A DNA stretch of 64,000 nucleotides from Streptomyces sp. RB17 (GTDB lineage Bacteria > Actinomycetota > Actinomycetes > Streptomycetales > Streptomycetaceae): NCBI RefSeq assembly GCF_009604455.1, contig NZ_WEGL01000001.1, forward strand, positions 1,116,001-1,180,000, written 5' to 3'. The notes beneath the pieces are model-generated. The model saw only the letters and a program-made list of their open reading frames with translations, ran no database searches and was not told where the DNA came from. Shown here one piece after another: positions 36,746 through 47,063 of the stretch. The first letter of the stretch is position 1; the number at the start of each line of letters is the position of its first letter. A program made the translations under genes and the position numbers.

Positions 36746-38416
36746 CTACACCGGGGCGTAGGTCCGCTCGACCTTCTGCGTGCCGCTGCGGGTGCGGTAG
36801 GAGCGCACCCATGTGGAGGTCGCGTTCCGGTCGGTGCGGTCGGAGAGGACGTAATAGTCCATCTGCGCGCGCTCGTCGGTGATGTCCAGCACGCCGTAGC
36901 CGTGCCGGTCGGTGTCCACCCAGTGGACGTGCCGGTTGGCGGCCTCGATGAGCGGCGCGGCGATGGCGGAGACGGTGCCCTCGGGCACCTTGACGATGTC
37001 GTCGAGGTTGTCGGACGTTACCGAGGTGATCACGAACTCGGTGGCCGCCGACGGCGACAGCGGGTAGGTGCCCGCGTTCACCGGCACGTCGTTGGCCCAG
37101 GACATGTGGATGTCACCGGTCAGGAAGACGGTGTTGCCGATGGCGTTCGAGCGCAGGTGGTCGAGGAGTTCGCGGCGGTCGTGGGTGTAGCCGTCCCACT
37201 GGTCGGTGTTGACGCCGATGCCGTCCTGCGGCAGGTCGAGCAGCTTGGCGAGCGGCTTGAGCAGGTCGGCGGTGAGCGAGCCGATGACGAACGGCGCGAT
37301 CATCACCGAGTTGCCGACAAGACGCCACCTGGTGTCGGAGGCCTTCAGGCCCGCCTTCAGCCAGTCGAGCTGGGCCCGGCCGGTGATCGTCCGGCTCGGG
37401 TCGTCCACCGAACCGCTGCCCGCCGACGCCTGCTGGGAGCGGAAGGAACGCAGGTCCAGCAGCGACAGATCGGCGAGCTTGCCGAACCGCAGCCGCCGGT
37501 AGGTGGTCCCCTCGATCGCGGGACGGACCGGCATCCACTCGAAGTAGGCCTGCTTGGCGGCCGCCTTGCGGGCGGTCCAGGTGCCCTCGGCGCCCTCGGT
37601 GTGGTTGACCGCCCCGCCCGACCAGGCGTTGTCGGCGAACTCGTGGTCGTCCCAGATCGCGACGACCGGCGCCTTCAGGTGCAGGGCCTGCAGATCGGGG
37701 TCCGTCTTGTACTTCGCGTGCCGGATCCGGTAGTCGGTGAGCGTGATGATCTCGTTGGCCGGTGCGTGCGGGCGGACGACCGTGCCGCGCGCCGCGTACT
37801 CGCCGGACTTGTACTCGTAGATGTAGTCGCCGAGGTGCAGCCAGGCGTCCAGGTCGTTCCGGGCCGCGAGGTGGCGGTAGGCGGCGAAGTAGCCGGCCTC
37901 CCAGTTGGCGCAGGTGACCACGCCGAAGCGCAGGCCGGACACGCTCGCGTCGGCGGCCGGCGCGGTGCGCGTACGCGCCACCGGGGAGTCGGTGCCGCCG
38001 GCGGAGAACCGGAACCAGTAGTCGGTCGCCGGGTCCAGGCCGCGGATGTCGGCCTTCACGGTGTGGTCGGAGGCGGCGGTCGCGGTGAGCGAACCCTTGG
38101 CGACGACGTTCGCCAGCGTCTTGTCCGTGGCGACGACCCAGCTGACCTCGGTGTCCGGGCCGACGCCGGAGCCGGGTGTCGCGTCCGGGGCCGGGGTCAC
38201 CCGGGTCCACAGCAGGATGCCGTCGGGCAGCGGGTCACCGGAGGCGACACCGTGCAGAAAGGCGGGGGCCTGGTCGGCCGCGCGCGCCGGCAGGCCGACG
38301 GCGAGCGGGCCGGCCAGTACAGCCGTCGCCGCCGCGGCCTTGACGACCGTACGGCGGCGGGGCGAGAGGGAGTTGAGGCCCTTTGATGCCTCGGATGATC
38401 TGCTTCGACTGGTCAC
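36746..38416 (-). CDS. phoD: Alkaline phosphatase D (PhoD), Tat-secreted
   Basis: A 556-residue secreted phosphatase/phosphodiesterase. The N-terminus carries a twin-arginine signal ([20 protein letters not shown], cleavage near ARAA). A PhoD N-terminal beta domain ([19 protein letters not shown]) is followed by the metallophosphatase core with [21 protein letters not shown] and LTGDIHMSW as metal ligands. PhoD enzymes depend on Ca/Fe and are normally induced by phosphate limitation through PhoP. I could not find a clear PHO box in the short upstream gap. Confidence 0.94.
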   Translation of the reverse strand: MTSRSRSSEASKGLNSLSPRRRTVVKAAAATAVLAGPLAVGLPARAADQAPAFLHGVASGDPLPDGILLWTRVTPAPDATPGSGVGPDTEVSWVVATDKTLANVVAKGSLTATAASDHTVKADIRGLDPATDYWFRFSAGGTDSPVARTRTAPAADASVSGLRFGVVTCANWEAGYFAAYRHLAARNDLDAWLHLGDYIYEYKSGEYAARGTVVRPHAPANEIITLTDYRIRHAKYKTDPDLQALHLKAPVVAIWDDHEFADNAWSGGAVNHTEGAEGTWTARKAAAKQAYFEWMPVRPAIEGTTYRRLRFGKLADLSLLDLRSFRSQQASAGSGSVDDPSRTITGRAQLDWLKAGLKASDTRWRLVGNSVMIAPFVIGSLTADLLKPLAKLLDLPQDGIGVNTDQWDGYTHDRRELLDHLRSNAIGNTVFLTGDIHMSWANDVPVNAGTYPLSPSAATEFVITSVTSDNLDDIVKVPEGTVSAIAAPLIEAANRHVHWVDTDRHGYGVLDITDERAQMDYYVLSDRTDRNATSTWVRSYRTRSGTQKVERTYAPV

Positions 38417-38447
38417 GGCCGATCAGGTTACTGACCGGTACGCACAC

Positions 38448-38482
38448 AAGAGCGGGCGAACGCTCAATGTTCGCCCGCTCTT
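38448..38482 (-). terminator. Terminator between the DsbA-like gene and phoD
   Basis: A perfect 14-bp stem (AAGAGCGGGCGAAC / GTTCGCCCGCTCTT) with a 7-nt loop lies 28 nt downstream of the thioredoxin-fold gene and upstream of phoD. Confidence 0.85.
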
Positions 38483-38510
38483 CACGGGAACGTCGGATTC
38501 CGCCGGGTGG

Positions 38511-39323
38511 TCAGCCCTTGAGCGCCGCGTCGATGGCCGTGTTGAACTCGGCCACGGTCATCGGCGGGTTCTTGCCGTCGGAGCCCGTCAGCGTCTTGCC
38601 GTCCATCTTCAGGGTCGGGGTGCCCTGTATGCCGTCCTTGTCGAAGATCTTGGACTCCTCCAGCGCCCACCGGTCGTAGGTGCCGTCCTTCACGGCCTTC
38701 TGGAACGCCGCGTTGCCCTTCAGGGCGGGCACCGTGTCGGCGATCTTGATCAGATAGGCGTCGTCCTTGAACTTGTCGTCGTTCTCGTCGGGGTGCCACT
38801 TCGTCGAGTACATGGCGGCCTTGTACTCGAGGAACGCCTCAGGGCTGACGTTGAGCGCGGCGCCGAGGGCGCTGAGCCCGTTCTTCGAGCCCACCCCCGG
38901 CAGGTTCTTGTCGAGGAAGGTCGCACCGACGTACCGGAGCTTGAACTTGCCGTCGTCGATGTCCTTCTTCACCGTCGAGCCGACGGTCTGTTCGAACTGC
39001 GCGCAGACCGGGCAGCGCGGGTCCTCGTAGATGGTGAGGGTCTTCGTGGCGGTGCTCTTGCCGATGACGACGGTCGTGCCGTCCGCGCCCGTGGTGTTGG
39101 CCGGCTTCACGAGCGGCTCGGTCTTCGCGGCGTCCCACCCGGTGGGCTTGTTCTCCTGGACGACGGCATAGCCGATGCCGCCGGCCGCGGCCAGCACGGC
39201 CACGACCGAGGCGGCCACGATGACCTGCCGTTTGGCCTTGTCGCGCTTGGCCTGGCGCTCGCGCTCCTCGCGCAGCCGCTCCCGCGCCGCCGTCTTCGCC
39301 GTCTGGCTGTTCCGCTTGCTCAT
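38511..39323 (-). CDS. DsbA-like thioredoxin-fold protein, membrane-anchored
   Basis: The ATG at 39323 follows GGAG and gives 270 residues. A charged cytoplasmic N-terminus (RERLREERERQAKRDKAKR) leads to one membrane helix at about 37-57, then an extracytoplasmic thioredoxin fold with the redox motif CPVC in YEDPRCPVCAQFE and the cis-Pro region GIQGTPTLKMDG. It probably handles disulphide formation or isomerisation outside the membrane. Two upstream in-frame ATGs are less well supported. Confidence 0.93.
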   Translation of the reverse strand: MSKRNSQTAKTAARERLREERERQAKRDKAKRQVIVAASVVAVLAAAGGIGYAVVQENKPTGWDAAKTEPLVKPANTTGADGTTVVIGKSTATKTLTIYEDPRCPVCAQFEQTVGSTVKKDIDDGKFKLRYVGATFLDKNLPGVGSKNGLSALGAALNVSPEAFLEYKAAMYSTKWHPDENDDKFKDDAYLIKIADTVPALKGNAAFQKAVKDGTYDRWALEESKIFDKDGIQGTPTLKMDGKTLTGSDGKNPPMTVAEFNTAIDAALKG

Positions 39324-39389
39324 ATTCGTGATCTCCATATGGGACGCGCACATGCCGTACGCGGGATACGTGTGGGGGACTGGAAGTGC

Positions 39390-40088
39390 TCAGGCCTCGG
39401 CGCCGAGGGCGAGGGCGGGCGAGCACGGCGGTCCACGCCGTCCCAGGGAGTGCACGAGAAGCCGGTCGCGGGCGGCGGCCCGGCGCGGGGCCGGGCGCGG
39501 CAGCCGGGGCGCCGGGGTCAGCCGGACGGTGACGGCGGCGCCCGCGAGCAGCAGCGGCCGGAAGGTGGTGGTGGCGACCGCGCGCAGCAGCTGCACCAGC
39601 GCCCGCTCGCCCCGGCGCAGCCAGGCGGCGGCGAGCAGGCCCACGCCGACGTGCGCGGCGAGCAGCAGCCAGGCGGCCGCCGGACTGGCGTGCGCGAGCA
39701 GCGCCCCGGGGCGGCCGTGCGCCCCGGCCATCTGGGCCAGCGGAGAGCCGACGGCACCGCCCTGGCACAGCACGTCGAAGCCGACCGCGTGCAGCGGGCC
39801 GGCGATCGGGCCGCCCGCCCTGCCGTAACAGGTGTTCTGCCCGGTGGTGAACACCGTGTCGGCGGCCAGTTCCAGCGGGATCAGCAGGGCCGCGATCCGG
39901 CCGAAGCCGCGCTCGCGGCCCGCCAGCGCGTACGCGCCGGCGAACACTCCGGCGGCGACCGCGAGCACGGTCGCCACCGGCAGCGGGGCCCGGGACAGCA
40001 GCACGTGCGACGCGGTGCTGAGCGTCACGACGACAGCCGTGAACAGCGCCGCGCGCACGGCTCTGAGCTGGGTCCCGGATATGTCCAT
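39390..40088 (-). CDS. Multi-helix membrane protein of unknown function
   Basis: A 232-residue integral membrane protein is read from the ATG at 40088; GTG 40109 is an alternative. About five hydrophobic helices are visible, with a conserved-looking block IAALLIPLELAADTVFTTGQ followed by NTCYGRAGG in an external loop. I do not recognise a named family. It lies just upstream of the DsbA-like gene on the same strand, so a redox or envelope role is possible but only inferred from position. Confidence 0.75.
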   Translation of the reverse strand: MDISGTQLRAVRAALFTAVVVTLSTASHVLLSRAPLPVATVLAVAAGVFAGAYALAGRERGFGRIAALLIPLELAADTVFTTGQNTCYGRAGGPIAGPLHAVGFDVLCQGGAVGSPLAQMAGAHGRPGALLAHASPAAAWLLLAAHVGVGLLAAAWLRRGERALVQLLRAVATTTFRPLLLAGAAVTVRLTPAPRLPRPAPRRAAARDRLLVHSLGRRGPPCSPALALGAEA

Positions 40089-40155
40089 AGCGAGAGAAGA
40101 GTCTGACACGTAGCCGGTTAAGGGACCCCTAAAGGGTGCCTGTGAGTGCCGAAGG

Positions 40156-41481
40156 TTACAGCCCCGGAATCCGGCCGTTGCGGAACAGGTCGACGAAGAT
40201 CTGGTGGTCGGCACGCGCGCGTGCGCCGTACTCGTGCGCGAAGTCCACCAGGAGGGGCGCGAAGCCCTCCTCGTCGGCGGCGATGGCCGCGTCGATGGCC
40301 CGCTCGGTGGAGAACGGCACCAGGGACTCGCCGGAGGTGTCGTCCGCCGCCGCGTGCATCGTCGCCGTGGCCCGGCCCAGGTCGGCGACGACCTGCGCGA
40401 TCTCCTCCGGGTCGTCGATGTCGCCCCAGTCCAGGTCGACGGCGTACGGCGAGACCTCGGCCACCAGCTGGCCCGCGCCGTCCAGCTCGGTCCAGCCCAG
40501 CCACGGGTCGGCGTGCGCCTGCAGGGCGCGCTGGGAGATCACCGTGCGGTGGCCCTCGTGCTGGAAGTAGCCGGCGATGGCCGGATCGGTGATGTGCCGG
40601 GAGACGGCCGGGGTCTGGGCCTGCTTGATGTAGATCACGACGTCGTTCTCCAGGGCGTCGCTGTGCCCCTCCAGCAGGATGTTGTACGACGGCAGACCGG
40701 CCGAGCCGATGCCGATGCCGCGGCGGCCGACGACGTCCTTCACGCGGTAGGAGTCGGGGCGGGCCAGGGACGAGTCCGGCAGCGTCTCCAGATAGCCGTC
40801 GAAGGCCGCGAGGACCTTGTAGCGGGTGGCCGCGTCCAGCTCGATGGAGCCGCCGCCCGGCGCGAAGCGGCGCTCGAAGTCGCGGATCTCGGTCATCGAG
40901 TCCAGCAGCTCGAAGCGGGTCAGCGAGCGGGCGGCGCGCAGGGCGCCCAGCAGCGGGCCCTCGGCACTGTCCAGGGTGAACGGCGGCACCTCGTCGCTCT
41001 TGGCGCCCGTGGCCAGGGCGTGGACGCGCTCGCGGTAGGCGGCGGCGTAGACCGTCACCAGCTCGGTGATCTGCTCGTCGCTGAGCGCCTTCGCGTACCC
41101 GATGAGCGCGATCGACGCCGAGAACCGCTTCAGGTCCCAGGTGAAGGGGCCGACGTAGGCCTCGTCGAAGTCGTTGACGTTGAAGACCAGCCGGCCGTTG
41201 GAGTCCATGTACGTGCCGAAGTTCTCCGCGTGCAGATCGCCGTGGATCCACACGCGCGAGGTGCGGTCGTCCAGGAATGGACCACCGCGCTTCTCGGCGT
41301 CGAGGTCGTGGTAGAAGAGGCCCGCGGTGCCCCGGTAGAACGCGAAGGCCGAGGCCGCCATCTTCCGGAACTTCACCCGGAACGCGGCCGGGTCGGCGGC
41401 CAGGAGCCGGCCGAAGGCGGTGTCGAAGACGGCGAGGATCTCCTCGCCGCGCTGCTCGTCGTTGAGCTGGGGGACCGACAT
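40156..41481 (-). CDS. DUF2252 domain-containing protein
   Basis: The ATG at 41481 follows AGGAGG and gives 441 residues. The sequence shows kinase-like features of the DUF2252 family: VWIHGDLHAENFGTY and FNVNDFDEAYVGPFTWDLKR, resembling an aminoglycoside-phosphotransferase catalytic loop and DFD motif. GRRGIGIGSAGLPSYNILLE may be a nucleotide-binding strand. Biochemical function is unknown for the family. Confidence 0.9.
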   Translation of the reverse strand: MSVPQLNDEQRGEEILAVFDTAFGRLLAADPAAFRVKFRKMAASAFAFYRGTAGLFYHDLDAEKRGGPFLDDRTSRVWIHGDLHAENFGTYMDSNGRLVFNVNDFDEAYVGPFTWDLKRFSASIALIGYAKALSDEQITELVTVYAAAYRERVHALATGAKSDEVPPFTLDSAEGPLLGALRAARSLTRFELLDSMTEIRDFERRFAPGGGSIELDAATRYKVLAAFDGYLETLPDSSLARPDSYRVKDVVGRRGIGIGSAGLPSYNILLEGHSDALENDVVIYIKQAQTPAVSRHITDPAIAGYFQHEGHRTVISQRALQAHADPWLGWTELDGAGQLVAEVSPYAVDLDWGDIDDPEEIAQVVADLGRATATMHAAADDTSGESLVPFSTERAIDAAIAADEEGFAPLLVDFAHEYGARARADHQIFVDLFRNGRIPGL

Positions 41482-41744
41482 CGCGGGGTGCCTCCTGGTG
41501 CTTTCCGTGCCTACCTGAACGACAGCGTTTCTGCCGTCTCCAACGGGCGACGCCACGCGGGAGTGCCCGGTTCCCGCACGAAGGTACGCAGAGACTCCCC
41601 GCGAGTGTCAGTCCCGGGGCATAGACTTCGACGCTGACCCCAGAACTGTCCGCCAGCCCGTCGCCGAGTGCCCACCCGTCACCCGACCGCCGCCCCTCAT
41701 CGAGGCGCTACGCGCCGCTGCGTTTAATTGTTGGAGGCCATACC

Positions 41745-44700
41745 GTGTCAAAGCCGCCGTTCACGCACCTGCACGTCCACACCCAGTACTCGCTGCTGGA
41801 CGGTGCCGCGCGGCTCAAGGACATGTTCAACGCCTGCAACGAGATGGGCATGACGCACATCGCCATGTCCGACCACGGCAACCTCCACGGGGCGTACGAC
41901 TTCTTCCACTCCGCGAAGAAGGCCGGAATCACCCCGATCATCGGGATCGAGGCGTATGTCGCCCCCGAGTCCCGGCGCAACAAGCGCAAGATCCTCTGGG
42001 GCCAGCCGCACCAGAAGCGGGACGACATCTCCGGTTCCGGTGGTTACACCCACAAGACGATGTGGGCCGTGAACAGGACCGGCCTGCACAACCTCTTCCG
42101 TCTCTCCTCCGACGCCTACGCCGAGGGCTGGCTGCAGAAGTGGCCCCGGATGGACAAGGAGACCATCGCCCAGTGGTCCGAGGGCATCGTCGCCTCCACC
42201 GGCTGCCCCTCCGGCGAGGTGCAGACCCGGCTGCGCCTCGGCCACTTCGACGAGGCACTGAAGGCCGCCGCCGACTACCAGGACATCTTCGGCAAGGACC
42301 GGTACTTCCTGGAGCTGATGGACCACGGTATCGAGATCGAGCGCCGGGTCCGCGACGGCCTGCTGGAGATCGGCAAGAAGCTCGGCATCCCCCCGCTGGT
42401 CACCAACGACTCGCACTACACCTACGCGCACGAGGCCGGCGCCCACGACGCCCTGCTGTGCATCCAGACCGGCAAGAACCTCTCCGACCCCGACCGCTTC
42501 AAGTTCGACGGCACCGGCTACTACCTGAAGTCCACGGACGAGATGTACGCCATCGACTCCTCGGACGCCTGGCAGGAGGGCTGCGCCAACACGCTCCTCG
42601 TCGCCGAGATGGTCGACACGGACGGCATGTTCGAGAAGCGCGACCTCATGCCCAAGTTCGACATCCCGGAGGGCTACACCGAGGTCACCTGGTTCAAGGA
42701 GGAGGTCCGCCGCGGCATGGAGCGCCGCTACCCGGGCGGCGTCCCCGAGGACCGCCAGAAGCAGGCCGACTACGAGATGGACGTCATCATCTCGATGGGC
42801 TTCCCCGGCTACTTCCTCGTCGTCGCCGACTTCATCATGTGGGCCAAGAACAACGGCATCGCCGTCGGCCCCGGCCGAGGCTCCGCGGCCGGCTCGATCG
42901 TCGCCTACGCCATGGGCATCACCGACCTCGACCCGATCCCGCACGGCCTGATCTTCGAGCGGTTCCTCAACCCCGAGCGCATCTCGATGCCCGATGTCGA
43001 CATCGACTTCGACGAGCGCCGGCGCGTCGAGGTGATCCGGTACGTGACCGAGAAGTACGGCGCCGACAAGGTCGCCATGATCGGCACCTACGGCACCATC
43101 AAGGCCAAGAACGCGATCAAGGACTCCGCGCGCGTGCTGGGCTACCCGTACGCGATGGGCGACCGCATCACCAAGGCCATGCCCGCCGACGTCCTCGGCA
43201 AGGGCATCCCGCTGTCCGGCATCACCGACCCCGAGCACCCCCGGTACTCGGAGGCGGGCGAGGTCCGCTCGATGTACGAGAACGAGCCGGACGTGAAGAA
43301 GGTCATCGACACCGCGCGCGGCGTGGAGGGCCTGGTCCGGCAGATGGGCGTGCACGCGGCCGGCGTGATCATGTCCAGCGAGACCATCACCGAGCACGTC
43401 CCGGTCTGGGTCAGGCACACCGACGGCGTGACCATCACGCAGTGGGACTACCCGAGCTGTGAGTCGCTCGGCCTGCTGAAGATGGACTTCCTGGGCCTGC
43501 GCAACCTCACGATCATGGACGACGCGGTCAAGATGGTGAAGGCCAACAAGGGCCTCGACATCGACCTGCTGTCCCTGCCCCTCGACGACCCCACGACCTT
43601 CGATCTGCTCCAGCGCGGCGACACCCTCGGCGTCTTCCAGTTCGACGGCGGCCCCATGCGGTCCCTGCTGCGGCTGATGAAGCCCGACAACTTCGAAGAC
43701 ATCTCCGCCGTGTCGGCCCTGTACCGGCCGGGCCCGATGGGCATGAACTCCCACACGAACTACGCGCTGCGCAAGAACGGGCAGCAGGAGATCACGCCGA
43801 TCCACAAGGAGCTCGAAGAGCCCCTGAAGGAAGTCCTGGACGTCACCTACGGCCTGATCGTCTATCAGGAGCAGGTGCAGAAGGCCGCCCAGATCATCGC
43901 GGGCTACTCGCTCGGCGAGGCCGACATCCTCCGCCGCGTGATGGGCAAGAAGAAGCCCGAGGAACTGGCGAAGAACTTCGTCCTCTTCCAGGAGGGCGCG
44001 CGCAAGAAGGGTTTCAGCGACGAGGCCATCCAGGCCCTGTGGGACGTGCTGGTCCCGTTCGCGGGATACGCCTTCAACAAGGCGCACTCCGCCGCGTACG
44101 GCCTGGTGTCGTACTGGACGGCCTACCTCAAGGCGAACCACCCCGCCGAGTACATGGCCGCGCTCCTGACCTCGGTCAAGGACGACAAGGACAAGTCGGC
44201 GGTCTACCTCAACGAGTGCCGTCGCATGGGCATTCGGGTGCTCCCGCCGAACGTCAACGAGTCCGAGGCCAACTTCGCCGCCCAGGGCGACGACGTGATC
44301 CTCTTCGGCCTCTCCGCCGTCCGCAACGTCGGCACCAACGTGGTCGAGTCGATCATCAAGTGCCGCAAGGCGAAGGGGAAGTACGCCTCCTTCCCCGACT
44401 ACCTCGACAAGGTCGAGGCGGTGGTCTGCAACAAGCGCACCACCGAATCGCTCATCAAGGCCGGCGCCTTCGACACCATGGGCCACACCCGCAAGGGGCT
44501 CACGGCGCAGTACGAGCCGATGATCGACAACGTGGTCGCGGTCAAACGCAAGGAGGCCGAGGGGCAGTTCGACCTCTTCGGCGGCATGGGCGAGGACACC
44601 GGCAGCGAGCCCGGCTTCGGACTCGACGTGGAGTTCTCCACCGACGAGTGGGACAAGACCTATCTCCTCGCCCAGGAACGGGAGATGCTCGGTCTGTACG

Positions 44701-45284
44701 TCTCCGACCACCCGCTCTTCGGCCTGGAACACGTCCTCGCCGACAAGGCCGACGCGGGCATCGCCCAGCTCACCGGAGGCGAGCACGCCGACGGCGCGGT
44801 CGTCACCATCGGCGGCATCATCTCCGGCCTGCAGCGCAAGATGACCAAGCAGGGCAACGCCTGGGCCATCGCCACCGTCGAGGACCTCGCCGGCTCCATC
44901 GAGTGCATGTTCTTCCCGGCGACCTACCAGCTGGTGTCGACCCAACTCGTCGAGGACGCCGTGGTGTTCGTCAAGGGACGCCTCGACAAGCGGGAGGACG
45001 TGCCCCGGCTCGTCGCCATGGAGCTGATGGTCCCGGACCTGTCCAACGCGGGCACCAACGCGCCGGTGATCCTCACCATTCCGGCCACCAGGGTCACCCC
45101 GCCCATGGTCAGCCGCCTCGGCGAGATCCTCAGCCACCACAAGGGCGACAGCGAGGTCCGCATCAGGCTCCAGGGCCCGCGCAAGACCACCGTGCTGCGC
45201 CTGGACCGGCACCGGGTCAAGCCCGACCCCGCGCTCTTCGGCGACTTGAAGGTGCTCCTCGGCCCCTCCTGCCTGGCCGGCTGA
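41745..45284 (+). CDS. dnaE: DNA polymerase III subunit alpha
   Basis: The replicative polymerase subunit of 1179 residues. It begins with the PHP domain (HLHVHTQYSLLDGA). The palm motifs are visible in GPGRGSAAGSIVAYA and PDVDIDFDERRR, which carries the catalytic aspartates. A helix-hairpin-helix region and a C-terminal OB-fold domain (GGIISGLQRKMTKQGNAWA) follow. The GTG at 41745 has GGAGG 7 nt upstream. The gap 41482-41744 before it contains no gene. Confidence 0.97.
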   Translation: MSKPPFTHLHVHTQYSLLDGAARLKDMFNACNEMGMTHIAMSDHGNLHGAYDFFHSAKKAGITPIIGIEAYVAPESRRNKRKILWGQPHQKRDDISGSGGYTHKTMWAVNRTGLHNLFRLSSDAYAEGWLQKWPRMDKETIAQWSEGIVASTGCPSGEVQTRLRLGHFDEALKAAADYQDIFGKDRYFLELMDHGIEIERRVRDGLLEIGKKLGIPPLVTNDSHYTYAHEAGAHDALLCIQTGKNLSDPDRFKFDGTGYYLKSTDEMYAIDSSDAWQEGCANTLLVAEMVDTDGMFEKRDLMPKFDIPEGYTEVTWFKEEVRRGMERRYPGGVPEDRQKQADYEMDVIISMGFPGYFLVVADFIMWAKNNGIAVGPGRGSAAGSIVAYAMGITDLDPIPHGLIFERFLNPERISMPDVDIDFDERRRVEVIRYVTEKYGADKVAMIGTYGTIKAKNAIKDSARVLGYPYAMGDRITKAMPADVLGKGIPLSGITDPEHPRYSEAGEVRSMYENEPDVKKVIDTARGVEGLVRQMGVHAAGVIMSSETITEHVPVWVRHTDGVTITQWDYPSCESLGLLKMDFLGLRNLTIMDDAVKMVKANKGLDIDLLSLPLDDPTTFDLLQRGDTLGVFQFDGGPMRSLLRLMKPDNFEDISAVSALYRPGPMGMNSHTNYALRKNGQQEITPIHKELEEPLKEVLDVTYGLIVYQEQVQKAAQIIAGYSLGEADILRRVMGKKKPEELAKNFVLFQEGARKKGFSDEAIQALWDVLVPFAGYAFNKAHSAAYGLVSYWTAYLKANHPAEYMAALLTSVKDDKDKSAVYLNECRRMGIRVLPPNVNESEANFAAQGDDVILFGLSAVRNVGTNVVESIIKCRKAKGKYASFPDYLDKVEAVVCNKRTTESLIKAGAFDTMGHTRKGLTAQYEPMIDNVVAVKRKEAEGQFDLFGGMGEDTGSEPGFGLDVEFSTDEWDKTYLLAQEREMLGLYVSDHPLFGLEHVLADKADAGIAQLTGGEHADGAVVTIGGIISGLQRKMTKQGNAWAIATVEDLAGSIECMFFPATYQLVSTQLVEDAVVFVKGRLDKREDVPRLVAMELMVPDLSNAGTNAPVILTIPATRVTPPMVSRLGEILSHHKGDSEVRIRLQGPRKTTVLRLDRHRVKPDPALFGDLKVLLGPSCLAG

Positions 45285-45310
45285 CCCGTGACAACATGAG
45301 CACGCGCGAA

Positions 45311-45337
45311 GGGGCGCACCCGCCAAGGGTGCGCCCC
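45311..45337. terminator. Terminator between dnaE and the convergent small gene
   Basis: An 11-bp perfect stem (GGGGCGCACCC / GGGTGCGCCCC) with a 5-nt loop lies 27 nt after the dnaE stop. It can serve the convergent small gene as well. Confidence 0.85.
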
Positions 45338-45365
45338 TCCTGTGTGCCTGGGCTTCAACTGCCCT

Positions 45366-45542
45366 TTAGTTGTGGCCGAAGCTCTTTCGCTTCTTGCCGG
45401 CAACATCCGCCGGGCTGCCCTGGATGTGCGACACCGGCGACTCGTGGGCCTCCGTCTGCCGCTGCGCGTGCTCGTGGGCCTGCTCGGCCTGGGGCGCGCG
45501 GTTCTGCGGGCCGGCCTGCTTGCGGTTCTTGTTCTTGGCCAT
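45366..45542 (-). CDS. Small basic protein, 58 residues
   Basis: An ATG at 45542 with AGGAGG about 9 nt upstream opens a 58-codon frame beginning MAKNKNRKQAG and ending GKKRKSFGHN. It is Lys/Gln/Ala-rich with no hydrophobic stretch. The strong ribosome-binding site and Streptomyces-like third positions support it. I believe similar small proteins occur after dnaE in other streptomycetes, but the function is unknown; the composition suggests nucleic-acid or ribosome association. Confidence 0.8.
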   Translation of the reverse strand: MAKNKNRKQAGPQNRAPQAEQAHEHAQRQTEAHESPVSHIQGSPADVAGKKRKSFGHN

Positions 45543-45767
45543 GGTGATCTGCCTCCTGTGGGGGATCTAGGGGCCAGGGCCGGGACCAGATTCACATACG
45601 CTGACATCAAGCGCATGTCGGATAATTACCGTGTGTGACAGGGGTGGTGGGGGAACGGGATCCGGAAACGCCACGCCGAAGATCGAGTTCGGGCCGTTAA
45701 CCCCCGCGGCGTCGGGCAGACTCGAAGGAAGTCCGAAGCAAAACCTCCCGGGAAGAGGGTGAGTCGC

Positions 45768-46982
45768 GTGGACCGCTGCATCGTCCTGGTGGACGCCGGG
45801 TACCTGCTGGGAGCCGCCGCCAGTCTCCTCGCCGGTGAGCCCTCGCGGTCCCGGATCACCGTCGACCACACCGCGCTGATCCAGGCGTTGCGGGTGCGCG
45901 CGGAGTCCGACACCGAGCGTCCCCTGCTGCGCATCTACTGGTTCGACGGCGCCCCCGACCGCGTCCCCCAACCGGAGCATCGCCGGCTGCGCGTGATGCC
46001 CCGGGTCACCGTCCGGCTCGGCGCCCTCACCCGCAGCGACGGACGCTGGGCGCAGAAGGGCGTGGACGCCGCCATGCACGCCGAGCTGACCGAGCTGGCC
46101 CGCAACCGCGCCTGCTCCGACGTCGTCCTCGTCACCGGCGACGGCGATCTGCTGCCCGGCATGATGGCCGCCAAGGAGCACGGCGTCGCCGTCCACCTGT
46201 GGGCCGTCCAGGCCGCCGACGGCGACTACAACCAGTCCGAGGACCTGGTCGCCGAGGCCGACGAGCGGCGCGTGCTGGACCGCGCCTGGATCACCCAGGC
46301 CGTCCGCGCCAAGGAACTGACCGGCGTCTGTGCCCCGCCGCCCGCGCCCCGGCCCGAGATCGCCGCGATCCTCTCCGCGCCGCTGCCCGAGTCCGCGCTC
46401 GCGGCCGCCGAGCGGCAGGACGAACAGGGCGCGCCCCCGCAGGCCGTGGCGGGGACCGAGAACGGCACCCAGGAGCGGGCCGGCGCCCACAAGGGCGTCC
46501 CCACCCCCAAGGACCTCGCCGCGCTGCGCGCCCCCGGCGCCCAGCCCGCCCAGCAGCCGGCGACCGCCACCCTGCGCTGGTCCTCCGACAAGGGCTGGGT
46601 GGACCGGCCCGGCGTGGTCGCCGAGCCGCCCGAGGTCGCCTCCATGCCGACGCTCGCCCAGCTCACCACGGCGGAGCAGCGCTGGGCCGACCGCGAGGAG
46701 GACATCACCACCGTAGGCGGCGACCCGTACGAGGTGGGACAGGTCTTCGCACGCCGCTGGATTTCCCGGCTCGGCGACCAGAGCCAGCTGCAGAGGCTCT
46801 CGCAGCTGTATCCCCGGATCCCGCACCGCATCGACGGCGAGCTGCTGCGCTACGCCGCGCGGTTCGGGCTGCTCGCCCACAAGGACGACCAGATCGACGA
46901 GCACGACCGCTACGCCATTCGGGCGGGGTTCTGGCGGGAGATCGACGTGCCGGCGGCGGCGGAGAGCGTGACGGGGGAGTGA
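45768..46982 (+). CDS. NYN domain-containing protein (PIN-like RNase fold)
   Basis: A 404-residue protein from the GTG at 45768 (GTG 45759 is the alternative). The N-terminal ~170 residues form a NYN/LabA-like PIN domain: CIVLVDAGYLLGAAASLL, WAQKGVDAAMHAEL and DVVLVTGDGDLLPGM, giving acidic metal-binding residues. A Pro/Ala-rich linker follows, and a C-terminal helical domain (GQVFARRWISRLG) resembles the conserved tail of actinobacterial NYN proteins. It is probably an RNA-cleaving enzyme. Confidence 0.9.
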   Translation: MDRCIVLVDAGYLLGAAASLLAGEPSRSRITVDHTALIQALRVRAESDTERPLLRIYWFDGAPDRVPQPEHRRLRVMPRVTVRLGALTRSDGRWAQKGVDAAMHAELTELARNRACSDVVLVTGDGDLLPGMMAAKEHGVAVHLWAVQAADGDYNQSEDLVAEADERRVLDRAWITQAVRAKELTGVCAPPPAPRPEIAAILSAPLPESALAAAERQDEQGAPPQAVAGTENGTQERAGAHKGVPTPKDLAALRAPGAQPAQQPATATLRWSSDKGWVDRPGVVAEPPEVASMPTLAQLTTAEQRWADREEDITTVGGDPYEVGQVFARRWISRLGDQSQLQRLSQLYPRIPHRIDGELLRYAARFGLLAHKDDQIDEHDRYAIRAGFWREIDVPAAAESVTGE

Positions 46983-47063
46983 CGGCTGGCACTTCTTACC
47001 GGTCGCGTACGGAAGTGGCCCCAAAGGCGAGTAAAGCGGTCCGACCCCGTACCCTCGTCCCTT

